Source of the DNA: Granulicella arctica
Lineage (GTDB): Bacteria; Acidobacteriota; Terriglobia; Terriglobales; Acidobacteriaceae
Direction of reading: 5' to 3'
Assembly: GCF_025685605.1 (NCBI RefSeq)
Contig: NZ_JAGTUT010000001.1
Location: forward strand, 372,001-436,000
Length of the DNA: 64,000 nt
Shown: piece by piece, positions 1 through 8,371 of the stretch
How positions within the stretch are numbered: position 1 is the stretch's first letter
How the letters are laid out: each line of letters begins with the position of its first letter
Translations under genes and position numbers: made by a program
Notes under the pieces: generated by a model
Seen by the model: only the letters and a program-made list of their open reading frames with translations
Database searches by the model: none
What the model was told of the DNA's origin: nothing

Positions 1-864
1 CTGCTGCTTGAGAACCTGCGCTTCCATGCTGAGGAAGAGGCCAACGATCCCGCCTTCGCAAAGGAGCTTGCCAGCCTCTGCGACATCTACATCAACGACG
101 CCTTTGGAGCAGCCCATCGCGCTCATGCTTCGACCGAAGGCATCACGCACTTCGTCACGCAGTCCGCCGCTGGCCTGCTGATGGAGAAGGAGTTGACGTA
201 CCTTGGCAAGGCGCTGGACGAACCGGATAAGCCCTTCGTGGCGATCATCGGCGGGGCCAAAGTCTCGGACAAGATCGAAGTGATCGACAGCCTGCTTGAG
301 AAGGCCGATGCGATTTTGATCGGCGGCGGCATGGCGTACACCTTCCTCAACGCGCAGGGCCAGACCACGGGCAAGTCGCTGGTAGAGACGGACAAGATCG
401 ACATCGCCAGGGCGGCGCTCGATAAAGCCAAGGCGAACGGCGTGAAGTTCCTGCTGCCGATCGACCATATTCTTGCTGACAAGTTCGCGGGCGATGCGGC
501 GACCCAGAGCTTCACCGGCACCGGCGCATTCCCTGCGGAGTGGATGGCGCTCGACATCGGCCCGAAGACCATTAAACTCTTCACGAAAGAGATTGACGAC
601 GCCCGCACCGTGCTCTGGAACGGCCCAATGGGCGTCTTCGAGCTACCGGCGTTTGCGCATGGCACGAATGCAATTGCCTCCGCCGTGGCGCACAACAATG
701 ATGCCACCACGATAGTCGGTGGAGGTGACTCCGTCGCGGCCATCCACAAGTCAGGCTTCGCCGACAAGATCACCCACATCTCGACCGGCGGCGGTGCTTC
801 GCTCGAGTTCCTTGAAGGTAAGGTGCTGCCGGGCGTCGCTGCGTTGAGCGAGAAGGACAAGTAA
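1..864 (+). CDS. pgk: Phosphoglycerate kinase, 5'-truncated by the window
   Basis: Phosphoglycerate kinase transfers phosphate from 1,3-bisphosphoglycerate to ADP in cytosolic glycolysis. The reading frame is open from base 1 (LLLENLRFH is a PGK N-domain motif), so the first ~110 codons lie before the window. Visible family motifs include [17 protein letters not shown], the WNGPMGVFE segment, GGGDSVAA for nucleotide binding, and the C-terminal [15 protein letters not shown]. About 287 residues are present of a usual ~395-400. A secreted hypothetical protein starts 5 bases after the stop, and tpiA lies 1.2 kb downstream on the same strand, consistent with a glycolytic gene group. The identification is secure. 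Confidence 0.97.
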   Translation: MLLENLRFHAEEEANDPAFAKELASLCDIYINDAFGAAHRAHASTEGITHFVTQSAAGLLMEKELTYLGKALDEPDKPFVAIIGGAKVSDKIEVIDSLLEKADAILIGGGMAYTFLNAQGQTTGKSLVETDKIDIARAALDKAKANGVKFLLPIDHILADKFAGDAATQSFTGTGAFPAEWMALDIGPKTIKLFTKEIDDARTVLWNGPMGVFELPAFAHGTNAIASAVAHNNDATTIVGGGDSVAAIHKSGFADKITHISTGGGASLEFLEGKVLPGVAALSEKDK

Positions 865-869
865 GCCGA

Positions 870-1334
870 ATGATCAAGCTACGAACGCTGCTCACAATTT
901 TCTTAGCGCTGGGACTCAGTTACGCGCATCAGGGTATGGCGCAGGAGAAGGGCAATTGGCGGCCTTCGAGTAAGACCGCTCAATCGATCACAGGAGAGAT
1001 CGCCTTCGGTAATGAGAAGCTGATGATCAACTTTCTCAGCATCACCGTAGCCGAGATCCGCTCGCTCACGCCGACCGAGATCCTGGCCGCCTTCAGCGAC
1101 TCCGAAGCGGGTGCGGGAACCGGCCACCTCTATCGCCTGAGCATTCCGGCGGACAAGCGCTTCCTGCACAAGAACACCATCTGTGGCGTCGAGGAGACGC
1201 AGTGGATGGCCACCTATGTCTCCGGCAAACAGCTCGAGATCGCCTTCTTCTCAAACGCGACGCCGCCTCTCTTCACCACCGAGGCCCTCGGCGGTAATGC
1301 CAATCTCTGCGGCATCTTTTCCTACGCGCATTAG
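870..1334 (+). CDS. Secreted hypothetical protein
   Basis: I do not recognise the family. The 154-residue product has a typical signal peptide: a charged MIKLR start, a hydrophobic core, and an AxA-like cleavage region near residue 24 (GMAQ). The mature part is small and contains only two cysteines, in the TICGVEE and NLCGIFSYAH segments, which could form a disulfide in the periplasm. It starts 5 bases after the pgk stop, so it is probably co-transcribed and perhaps translationally coupled, although a periplasmic protein has no evident link to glycolysis. The function is unknown. Confidence 0.7.
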   Translation: MIKLRTLLTIFLALGLSYAHQGMAQEKGNWRPSSKTAQSITGEIAFGNEKLMINFLSITVAEIRSLTPTEILAAFSDSEAGAGTGHLYRLSIPADKRFLHKNTICGVEETQWMATYVSGKQLEIAFFSNATPPLFTTEALGGNANLCGIFSYAH

Positions 1335-1355
1335 CGACAGAAGGTATCTGACATG

Positions 1356-1371
1356 AAGGTGCAGACACCTT
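1356..1371. other. Short perfect hairpin after the pgk-linked gene
   Basis: AAGGTG and CACCTT form a 6-bp stem around a CAGA loop, 22 bases after the stop of the upstream gene. There is no clear T-run, so it is at best a weak terminator or RNA-processing signal. Confidence 0.3.
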
Positions 1372-1506
1372 GGATAAATTTAAGCATTGCAGGCGTGGCA
1401 TTCTCTTTTCGCACTTATCGAATGGAGAAGATGTCGCGAGAGAAACTGACCTTTTCATAAGCAAACTACCCTCCGAAGCTGTTACCAACGCTGGATAGCA
1501 GCCAAC

Positions 1507-2058
1507 GTGGAATACTGGACGCAAATGATCACACCATCCATCGGTCGCCCCGAATCGCACGAAGTTGTTCCGTTCCAGTTCGTGTACGTCAAACAGGTTG
1601 TCGGGGAGGATATCCTTTCGATCCTGAACGAGCAGCTCGGCGAGACTCTACAAGCCTTCTCCGGCTACACGGAGGAGACCTCGCTGCAGCCCTACGCGCC
1701 GGAGAAGTGGACGCTTCGGCAGAAGCTCGGCCACATCAACGACGCGGAGCGCATCTTCACCTTCCGCGCCCTCTGGCTGGCGCGTGGACTGGGTGCACCG
1801 CTGCCCAGCTTTGAACAGGATCAGGCTGTCCTCACAGCCGAGTCCAACGAGATTCCCTGGGCCTCGCACCTTGAGGAGTTTGAGCGGCTGCGTCGCGCAA
1901 CGCTTTCGCTCTTCCAGAACCTGCCTGCTGCCGCGTGGATGCGTACCGGTGAGGTGAGCGGCCATGTCGTCACCGTGCGGGCGCTTGCCTTCGTGACCGC
2001 AGGCCATCTCACCCATCATCTGCGCATGCTGCGCGAATCCTCAGCATTGGCAGTCTAA
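1507..2058 (+). CDS. DinB-family putative metal-dependent protein
   Basis: This 183-residue protein resembles the DinB/DinB_2 four-helix-bundle superfamily, whose members bind a metal through three histidines and include thiol-dependent S-transferases and many uncharacterised proteins. Visible features are the PYAPEKWTLRQKLGHINDAE stretch (His76) and the C-terminal TAGHLTHHLRML (His167, His170/171), at the spacing expected for the metal triad. The start is uncertain: a GTG opens the frame at 1507 and an ATG follows at 1525. It lies between the pgk-linked gene and tpiA on the same strand. The substrate cannot be inferred. Confidence 0.75.
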   Translation: MEYWTQMITPSIGRPESHEVVPFQFVYVKQVVGEDILSILNEQLGETLQAFSGYTEETSLQPYAPEKWTLRQKLGHINDAERIFTFRALWLARGLGAPLPSFEQDQAVLTAESNEIPWASHLEEFERLRRATLSLFQNLPAAAWMRTGEVSGHVVTVRALAFVTAGHLTHHLRMLRESSALAV

Positions 2059-2105
2059 CCGTGCGGCTTCCCAACGCATCCCTGGAGATGGGATACTAAG
2101 CATCC

Positions 2106-2882
2106 ATGCGCAAACCTCTGATCGCCGGAAACTGGAAGATGTACAAGACGCCTAAGGAGTCGCTCGCATTCCTGAACGAGTTCCTGCCCTTGATGAGCGA
2201 CCACACCGCACATGACATTACGATCTTCCCGACCATGTCTTCGCTCGGCTACGTCATCGAGGCCGTGAAGGGGACAAATGTCTCCGCCGGCGCACAGACG
2301 ATGCACTGGCTGAACGAGGGACCATACACCGGTCAAACCTCGCCGACCATGCTCGCCAGCATCAACTGCACGCACGTCCTGCTCGGCCACTCCGAGCGCC
2401 GCATCTACGCAAACGAGACCGACGACATGGTGAACTGGAAGTTGAAGGCCGCGCTCGCCCATGATCTTGTGCCGATCGTCTGCGTGGGTGAATCGCAGGA
2501 GAAGCGGCAGGCAGGGCTTACTGAAGCTGTACTGAATTGGCAGATCGCCTGCGCGTTGAATGGCGTCCGTTCCGAATACGCCGCACCCATCGTCATCGCA
2601 TACGAACCGATCTGGGCTATTGGCACCGGCAGCGTGGCTACACCCGATCAGGTCTCAGAGGCTCACGGAATCATTCGCCGCGAGGTTGCTGCGAGGCTAG
2701 GACAGCATCGCGCCGACGCGATTCGCATCCTTTACGGTGGCAGCGTCAAGCCGGAGAATATCGCCAAGCTGATGGTCGAGCCGGAGATCGATGGCGCACT
2801 CGTCGGCGGCGCCAGCCTCGACGCCAAGTCATTCGCCCAACTGATTCACAACTCTGTCCGGAACACGGGCGGCAAAAAGTAG
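2106..2882 (+). CDS. tpiA: Triosephosphate isomerase
   Basis: TpiA interconverts dihydroxyacetone phosphate and glyceraldehyde 3-phosphate in the cytosol. The 258-residue chain has the full TIM-barrel signature set: the N-terminal AGNWKMYKT with catalytic Lys11, LLGHSERR with electrophilic His95, the AYEPIWAIGTG loop with catalytic Glu167, and the phosphate-binding YGGSVKPENI near the end. Length matches bacterial TIM. It is followed by a hairpin (2897-2927) that probably ends the pgk-to-tpiA transcript. The identification is secure. Confidence 0.98.
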   Translation: MRKPLIAGNWKMYKTPKESLAFLNEFLPLMSDHTAHDITIFPTMSSLGYVIEAVKGTNVSAGAQTMHWLNEGPYTGQTSPTMLASINCTHVLLGHSERRIYANETDDMVNWKLKAALAHDLVPIVCVGESQEKRQAGLTEAVLNWQIACALNGVRSEYAAPIVIAYEPIWAIGTGSVATPDQVSEAHGIIRREVAARLGQHRADAIRILYGGSVKPENIAKLMVEPEIDGALVGGASLDAKSFAQLIHNSVRNTGGKK

Positions 2883-2896
2883 CCACCGAAAACGAA

Positions 2897-2927
2897 AATG
2901 CCCCCAACTGTTTAGGCTGAGGGCATT
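2897..2927. terminator. Bidirectional terminator-like hairpin after tpiA
   Basis: AATGCCC (2897-2903) pairs with GGGCATT (2921-2927), with further CA/TG pairing across one mismatch. On the minus strand the hairpin is followed by TTTTCGTTTTC, a good U-tract. It sits between the converging tpiA and the small leftward gene, so it probably serves both. Confidence 0.65.
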
Positions 2928-2945
2928 CCTTACCACACGCAATCT

Positions 2946-3110
2946 CTAGCGGCGGTAGCCGCGATGACGATAGTAGCGATGATGGTGGTGATAACGACGG
3001 TGGTGTGGTCCTACGCGAACGATAACCTGCGCGTCTGCCGGGGTAACGGCCCCAACCAGAACGATAGCAACAATAAGACCTAAAATCCAGCTTCCCAGAC
3101 GACGGCTCAC
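2946..3110 (-). CDS. Tiny secreted His/Tyr/Arg-rich peptide
   Basis: A 54-residue product is read from a GTG at 3110, chosen because AGGAG lies 5 bases upstream; a longer reading from 3224 has no such site. Residues 1-26 form a signal peptide (SRRLGSW, a hydrophobic LGLIVAIVLVGAV core, then PADAQ). The mature peptide of about 28 residues is almost entirely His, Tyr and Arg after a short VIVRVGP lead. Such a composition could bind metals, nucleic acids or anionic surfaces, but the role is unknown. The next gene upstream on the same strand is lepB, whose stop lies 80 bases away. Confidence 0.65.
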   Translation of the reverse strand: MSRRLGSWILGLIVAIVLVGAVTPADAQVIVRVGPHHRRYHHHHRYYRHRGYRR

Positions 3111-3190
3111 GTGCGCTCCTTGAATTGACTCAACATTTCGTTTTGGATGCACTGCATTCACAGGTAGTTGTGGCCGGATGAAAACTTCGT

Positions 3191-3769
3191 CTAGCGAACT
3201 ACGCCCATCTGACCCATGGGCCAATACACGAAGGCCGCCTTGCCATAGATCAACTCGCGGTCGACGGGCCCAAAATCGCGGCTGTCGCTGGAGATCGACC
3301 GATGATCTCCCATGACAAAGTACTCATTCTTCGGAATGACCATCTCCGCCTCAGAACGCTCGTCGCGATAGCGGACGGGAACGTACCGCTCATGTAGCTG
3401 CTTGCCGTTGACGAAGACTTTACCCTGGTCGATGCGGACGTCGTCTCCAGGTACAGCGATGACGCGCTTAATATAGCTCTTCGAATGATCATGCGGGTAA
3501 AGAAAGACGACGACATCCCCAGGCGCGATCGAGCCGACCCGGTAGGCAATCTTGTTGATGAAGAGGCGGTCCTGATCCTCAAGGACCGGCAGCATGCTCG
3601 TGCCTTCGACCCGTACCGGCTGGTAGAGGAAGATGATGATGAAGGCCGAGACCACGATGGACACCATCAAATCGCGCAGCCACGAATGCATCCCGCTGCG
3701 CTGCACTGGTCTGCTGTCTCCAGCCTCGCTTCCTTGTACTTCATCCGTCATGCTCAAATCCTTACTCAC
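3191..3769 (-). CDS. lepB: Signal peptidase I
   Basis: LepB is the membrane serine protease that removes signal peptides from exported proteins. The 192-residue chain has a cytoplasmic N-terminus, one membrane segment (about residues 33-50, LMVSIVVSAFIIIFLY), the catalytic EGTSMLP (Ser58) and the general base in KRVIAVPGDD (Lys101). The C-terminal box E reads MGDHR with SxDSRDFG after it, where most family members have MGDNR. The catalytic Ser/Lys pair is intact, so it should be active. An alternative start is Met7. The short length is normal for single-segment bacterial enzymes. Confidence 0.95.
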   Translation of the reverse strand: MSKDLSMTDEVQGSEAGDSRPVQRSGMHSWLRDLMVSIVVSAFIIIFLYQPVRVEGTSMLPVLEDQDRLFINKIAYRVGSIAPGDVVVFLYPHDHSKSYIKRVIAVPGDDVRIDQGKVFVNGKQLHERYVPVRYRDERSEAEMVIPKNEYFVMGDHRSISSDSRDFGPVDRELIYGKAAFVYWPMGQMGVVR

Positions 3770-4263
3770 TCCGACCCTGCGAACTACGCATGTACATTCT
3801 TTAGACGTTCAGCAACCACATTGTGCGCAGTCCATTCATGTCAGTCAACGCTAGTGTCGATACTATAGGGATTGCTGCGGTTCTCTTTCTTCGCACTGCT
3901 TTACTCGGAAGCGTTCCTTATTTATTCGACCTAAAAAAGATAACGCGTTTGCGTGTTCTGCCGCCTGACGCTAATGGCCTGACCAAAAGACCATCACAGT
4001 CAAAAATGGCATCCAACGTGGAGAGCTATGTTGATCCTTTGAATAAACAAAGGCGAATCTGGTTGTTGCATATTTGAAAATGGCGCGTACTATCAGCGAC
4101 ATAGGCAATACTTGTAGCGCATAGCCCATCCAAGCATCCGGTCGGCTTGATCGTGCGTTAGAAGATAGGCACTTCACGCACAGGCTGGGTAACCCCGCGC
4201 GATATGCAACTCGCGCATCCCAGTCACAAAAGGCTAGAATGGCAATAGACCGGCGGGAGCTAT
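3770..4263. other. Long intergenic region between lepB and murQ
   Basis: This 494-base gap separates the divergent lepB and murQ starts. It is more AT-rich than its surroundings and should contain promoters for both. Short open frames exist on both strands but none has a convincing ribosome binding site or protein-like composition. A weak CCTTTG/CAAAGG hairpin lies at 4036-4053. No RNA gene was recognised. Confidence 0.5.
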
Positions 4264-5232
4264 ATGGCAACACTCACGATGACGGAACAGACCTCACCAA
4301 AGCAGCCTAACGAACGAAATCCCATTGACCTCAAGATCCTAACGACCGAGACATCGAATGCAGCCTCTGAAGGCTTCGATACGAAATCGGCGCTTGAGAT
4401 CGCACGCATCATCAATCATGAGGATGCGAAGGTCGCCGCAGCGGTAAAGAAGGCTTTGCCCGAGATCGCCATCGTGATCGATACGGTAGCCCGCTCGCTG
4501 CGCGATGGTGGCCGTTTAATTTATGTCGGTGCCGGCTCGAGTGGCCGCATCGCCTCCCTCGATGCTTCAGAGTGCCCACCAACCTACTCCACCGCGCCAT
4601 CGCAAGTCCAATACATTATGGCGGGTGGGCCAAAAGCCCTCGCTTCCGCCTCGGATGTAAATGAGGACTCCCCCGAGATCGGCCAGCGCGACATCGCCCG
4701 CCGCCGCCCGACGCGGAAAGATATCGTCATCGGCGTCTCGGCCAGCGGTCTGACGCCCTATGTAGTGGGCGCAGTCGAATATGCACGCGCCCGCGGTGCA
4801 AAGACGGCAGCTATCACCTGCAACTTCAACACCGCCCTCGCCGAGGTCTCAGATACAACGATCGTCGCCGAGGTCGGTCCCGAGGTCATCTCCGGTTCCA
4901 CGCGCATGAAGGCGTCGTCCGCTCAGAAGATGATCCTCAACATGATTACCACTGGCGCGATGACTCGCCTCGGCTACGTCTACGACAACCTGATGGTCAA
5001 CGTCCACATGAAGAATGCTAAGCTCGTCGAGCGCGGCATCCGTGTCCTTATGAAGGTCTGCGCCATCGACCGCGACACGGCCATTCGCAGCATCAAATCT
5101 GCCGGAAAATCGATTCCGATTGCCGTCGTCATGCTAAAGGCCAACGTCGACAAGATGGAGGCCGTCCGCCGCCTCACCAAGTCCGACGGCAACGTCCGGC
5201 TCGCCATCGACGACTCCCGCCTGGAGCTTTGA
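4264..5232 (+). CDS. murQ: N-acetylmuramic acid 6-phosphate etherase
   Basis: MurQ cleaves the lactyl ether of MurNAc 6-phosphate to GlcNAc 6-phosphate and D-lactate during peptidoglycan recycling in the cytosol. The 322-residue protein is a single SIS-domain sugar isomerase-like fold. It shows the signature GAGSSGRIASLDASECPPTY, with the family acid/base Glu in SECPP, plus GVSASGLTPYV, EVISGSTRMKA and TKSDGNVRLAI. GGGAG lies 4 bases before the ATG at 4264, fixing the start. The first ~20 residues are a variable leader. murA follows 78 bases downstream, linking recycling and synthesis. No muramic-acid PTS or AnmK gene is visible nearby. Confidence 0.95.
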   Translation: MATLTMTEQTSPKQPNERNPIDLKILTTETSNAASEGFDTKSALEIARIINHEDAKVAAAVKKALPEIAIVIDTVARSLRDGGRLIYVGAGSSGRIASLDASECPPTYSTAPSQVQYIMAGGPKALASASDVNEDSPEIGQRDIARRRPTRKDIVIGVSASGLTPYVVGAVEYARARGAKTAAITCNFNTALAEVSDTTIVAEVGPEVISGSTRMKASSAQKMILNMITTGAMTRLGYVYDNLMVNVHMKNAKLVERGIRVLMKVCAIDRDTAIRSIKSAGKSIPIAVVMLKANVDKMEAVRRLTKSDGNVRLAIDDSRLEL

Positions 5233-5310
5233 CCGAGCGTTCCACAGGCTGTACCTTTTCGAGCACTCACCCCGTCCATCCGATCTCTACATTCCCCGTA
5301 GAATGATCGG

Positions 5311-6591
5311 ATGGACAAGTTTGTAGTACGCGGCGGCAACCCCCTTCTCGGCACCATTAAAGTCTCCGGAGCGAAGAACTCCGCATTGCCCTGCATGGCC
5401 GCCGCCATCCTCACCGAAGACGAGGTCATCCTCGAGAACATCCCCCAGGTTCAGGATATCGAGACCGAGCGCAAGCTCCTCACCTCGATGGGTGCCGAGG
5501 TGCAGCTTGGCTACGGCCGCGCCCAACACCGTACCCACATCAAGTGCGCCATCCTTTCAGACCCGGTCGCCAAGTACGAGATCGTCAAGACGATGCGTGC
5601 CAGTTCGCTCGTCCTTGGCCCGCTGATCGCCCGCACCGGAATCGCCCGCGTCGCCATGCCCGGCGGCTGCGCCATCGGTGGCCGTCCCATCGACCTCCAC
5701 ATCAAGGGTCTTGAAGCGATGGGGGCGACCATCACGCAGGATCACGGCTACCTCGAGGCCCGCACCGACCGTCTGCGCGGCGCCCACATCGTCTTCGACA
5801 AGATCACTGTAACGGGCACCGAAGACCTCCTCATGGCTGCGACGCTGGCCGAAGGCGAAACGCTCTTTGAAAATTGCGCCCGCGAGCCTGAGGTCACTGA
5901 TCTCGCCACGCTCCTGATCGCTATGGGCGCAAATATCGAGGGAGCTGGAACCTCCACCATCCGGGTCCAGGGCGTAGCCAGGCTCCATGGAGCGCGCCAC
6001 AGGATCAATCCCGACCGCATCGAGGCCGGAACCTTCCTCATGGCCGGAGCCATCACCGGCGGCGACCTGAACGTTGACTGCTGCGAACCCGCGCACCTCG
6101 GCTCCCTGATCGCAAAGCTCGAGCAGTGCGGCGTCCGCATCGACGTCGGCAAGGACAACATCCGCGTCCGCTCCGGTGGACAACTCACCGCATCCGACAT
6201 CACGACCGAAGAATATCCCGGCTTCCCCACCGACATGCAGGCGCAGTTCATGGCGCTCGCCACGCAGGCGGAAGGCACCACCACCGTCACGGAGAACATC
6301 TTTGAGAACCGCTTCATGCACGTGCAGGAGCTGATCCGCATGGGCGCTAACATCACCGTCTCGGGTCGCACGGCAACGATCCGCGGGAAGACTTCGCTCC
6401 AGTCCGCGGCAGTGATGTGCTCGGATCTCCGCGCCTCTGCCTCACTGGTGCTGGCAGCATTGGTCGCCGATGGCGAGAGCATTCTCGACCGCGTTTATCA
6501 CATGGACCGCGGCTACGAGCGGCTTGAAGAGAAGTTGCGGGGCGTCGGCGCACAGATCCGCCGCATGGGCGACGTCTTCGGCAAGAAGTAG
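5311..6591 (+). CDS. murA: UDP-N-acetylglucosamine 1-carboxyvinyltransferase
   Basis: MurA transfers enolpyruvate from PEP to UDP-GlcNAc, the first committed step of peptidoglycan synthesis, in the cytosol. At 426 residues it has the normal length. Visible features are the N-terminal SGAKNSALP (Lys22 and Asn23 in the active site), the mobile loop MPGGCAIGGRPIDLH with Cys120 equivalent to the PEP-binding and fosfomycin-modified Cys115 of E. coli, RIEAGTFL, and YPGFPTDMQAQF with the catalytic Asp. Because the Cys is present, sensitivity to fosfomycin is expected from family knowledge. It lies directly after murQ and ends 22 bases before a converging acetyltransferase. Confidence 0.97.
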   Translation: MDKFVVRGGNPLLGTIKVSGAKNSALPCMAAAILTEDEVILENIPQVQDIETERKLLTSMGAEVQLGYGRAQHRTHIKCAILSDPVAKYEIVKTMRASSLVLGPLIARTGIARVAMPGGCAIGGRPIDLHIKGLEAMGATITQDHGYLEARTDRLRGAHIVFDKITVTGTEDLLMAATLAEGETLFENCAREPEVTDLATLLIAMGANIEGAGTSTIRVQGVARLHGARHRINPDRIEAGTFLMAGAITGGDLNVDCCEPAHLGSLIAKLEQCGVRIDVGKDNIRVRSGGQLTASDITTEEYPGFPTDMQAQFMALATQAEGTTTVTENIFENRFMHVQELIRMGANITVSGRTATIRGKTSLQSAAVMCSDLRASASLVLAALVADGESILDRVYHMDRGYERLEEKLRGVGAQIRRMGDVFGKK

Positions 6592-6613
6592 ACCGACCTG
6601 AAACAGGGATGAA

Positions 6614-7090
6614 CTACGGTGCAGTCTCGCCCTGAATGCTCTTCGAATATAGATAAGCGTCCATGCCGGTTCCACCGTAGAACTCCGGCTCGAGACCGAT
6701 CATGCGATACCCTCGTTGCTCATAAAAGCGAATGGCCGGTTCGTTCTGGACGAAGACATGCAACATCATCCGTAAGGCCCCTTTTACCTCGGCGCGACGT
6801 TCTGCCTCATGGATCAGTCTTGCTGCAACACCATGGCGGCGTGCAGCAGCCGCGACATCCAGCGTCACCACGTACCCCAACCCTCCATCTGGGCCGCCCT
6901 CGATGTGCACGATGATGAAGCCCAGCAGCCCACCGTCCTCCGAGTCGAGAACCAGGGTGAGCGCATTACGAGCCTCAGCAAAGCGCTTCATCATAGGATG
7001 GCTAAACCGAAACTCCTCTGCAAAGCACTCGTCGTCCAGCGCCACCATCTGATCGAGGTCGGCACTTACGTACTGGCGAATCTCCTGCAT
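6614..7090 (-). CDS. GNAT-family N-acetyltransferase
   Basis: This 158-residue protein has the GNAT fold of acetyl-CoA-dependent N-acetyltransferases. The central LGYVVTLDVAAAARRHGVAARL is motif A, with RRHGVA as the pyrophosphate-binding loop, and NEPAIRFYEQRGYRMIG is the typical C-terminal motif B. It is close to the RimI-like subgroup, which acetylates protein N-termini, but the acceptor cannot be assigned from sequence. It is the last gene of a leftward set, starting 10 bases after the stop of the RND adaptor, so it is probably co-transcribed with the pump and could modify a toxic substrate. Confidence 0.85.
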   Translation of the reverse strand: MQEIRQYVSADLDQMVALDDECFAEEFRFSHPMMKRFAEARNALTLVLDSEDGGLLGFIIVHIEGGPDGGLGYVVTLDVAAAARRHGVAARLIHEAERRAEVKGALRMMLHVFVQNEPAIRFYEQRGYRMIGLEPEFYGGTGMDAYLYSKSIQGETAP

Positions 7091-7100
7091 CAGGACCGCG

Positions 7101-8348
7101 CTACTTGCCCGTGGCCGGAGCCCCCGGGCTCGCGCCGTGGATCACCTTTACCTGCTGCTGATCGATCAGCGAATCCGGAGGACTGTCGATCACATTCTGG
7201 TCGGCAGTCAGACCGGATGCAACCTCAACCTGCGTCCCGAAGTCGCGACCCAACACGATAGGTACCAGACGTGCATGATCGCCCTCGAGTGTCGCCACCC
7301 GTAGCCCCTCAGAGCGGAAGATGAGTGAGCTTACCGGCAGGATCACTGTCGGCGCACCTTTTTCAAGCTTCAGGTGAACCTCCGCGTAAGAACCCGGCAG
7401 CAGTTCCCCACTCGCATTCTTTACATCCACTTCGACCAGCAAGGTGCGCGTTGCAAGATCGATCGCGTTAGCGTTCCGCACCAGCTTGCCGGTAAACTTG
7501 CGGCCCGGAAACTGCGTCAGCGTCAGGTCCGCCTCGGTCGAAGGCTTCGCGTCACGCGAGTAGATCTGCGGCACATTGATGAAGACACGGAGCGTGTCAA
7601 TCGCGGCAATATGGAATAGCTCCCGTCCATTCGCTCCGGGAACCGTGCCGGTGCTCGCATTGCCCGCGTTGATAAGCTGCCCTTCATCCGTATTGCGCGC
7701 AGTGAGCACGCCGTCGAAGGGTGCCATGATCTTCTCGAAAGACTGCAACTCCTGCAGACGTCGCACATTCGCCTCAGCGGAATGGACCATCGTCTGTTTG
7801 GCCTGTGCGTCCGCCAGAAAATTCTCCGTCTCCTGCTGCGAAACGGACTTCGTCTTCAATAGATCGGTGTAGCGATTAGCCGTTGTCTGCGCGATCTGCA
7901 GGTTCGACTGCGCCGTCGCCAGATCGGCCTGTCCTTGCGTAAGCTGCTGGTCGACCTCAGGAGAATCGATCACCGCAAGCAACTGTCCTTTGCGCACCCG
8001 ACCGCCGATATCCACGTACCACTTGCGGAGATATCCATTCGTCCGCGCATAGATAGGCGCATCGCGGAAGGCCTGCATGTTGCCCGGCAACACGATCTCC
8101 TGTGCCGGTGCGCCCTCCTTGGGTTTGATCACGAGCACCTGCGGAATCGCAGCGTCGTTCGTATCGGCGACCAGCTTCTTCTCGGCATGGATGCGCGGCA
8201 GAATGCCCGTCACAGCAAGGACTACGGCCACAATCGCCACAATCAGCAGCACCAGGCCGACGCGCTTCGTCGAGGTCGCAGGCGGCTCAACGTGGCCGTA
8301 CTCGTGGGAGGTGCCGCCTTCGGTGGTGTGCTTCGATTCGCTACTCAT
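7101..8348 (-). CDS. RND efflux periplasmic adaptor (membrane fusion protein)
   Basis: This 415-residue AcrA/MexA-type adaptor links an inner-membrane RND pump to an outer-membrane channel. It has a single N-terminal membrane anchor at about residues 28-50, not a lipobox. Next come a barrel-sandwich lipoyl half (GGRVRKGQLLAVIDSP), a coiled hairpin rich in Gln/Ala (about residues 130-195), the second lipoyl half (IMAPFDGVLTARNTDEGQLI) and beta-barrel and membrane-proximal domains. The pump gene lies 23 bases upstream. No outer-membrane channel gene is in this operon, so a TolC is presumably supplied elsewhere, possibly by the gene at 26946-28295. Confidence 0.92.
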   Translation of the reverse strand: MSSESKHTTEGGTSHEYGHVEPPATSTKRVGLVLLIVAIVAVVLAVTGILPRIHAEKKLVADTNDAAIPQVLVIKPKEGAPAQEIVLPGNMQAFRDAPIYARTNGYLRKWYVDIGGRVRKGQLLAVIDSPEVDQQLTQGQADLATAQSNLQIAQTTANRYTDLLKTKSVSQQETENFLADAQAKQTMVHSAEANVRRLQELQSFEKIMAPFDGVLTARNTDEGQLINAGNASTGTVPGANGRELFHIAAIDTLRVFINVPQIYSRDAKPSTEADLTLTQFPGRKFTGKLVRNANAIDLATRTLLVEVDVKNASGELLPGSYAEVHLKLEKGAPTVILPVSSLIFRSEGLRVATLEGDHARLVPIVLGRDFGTQVEVASGLTADQNVIDSPPDSLIDQQQVKVIHGASPGAPATGK

Positions 8349-8371
8349 TGCTCGTTCTCCACATTCTAAGA

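Noticed and set aside
3823..4273. Short frames on both strands between lepB and murQ
   Set aside because: Neither has a convincing ribosome binding site or protein-like sequence.
5557..6482. Two long minus-strand open frames opposite murA
   Set aside because: murA is certain by motif; the antisense products have shadow-like composition and no binding site.
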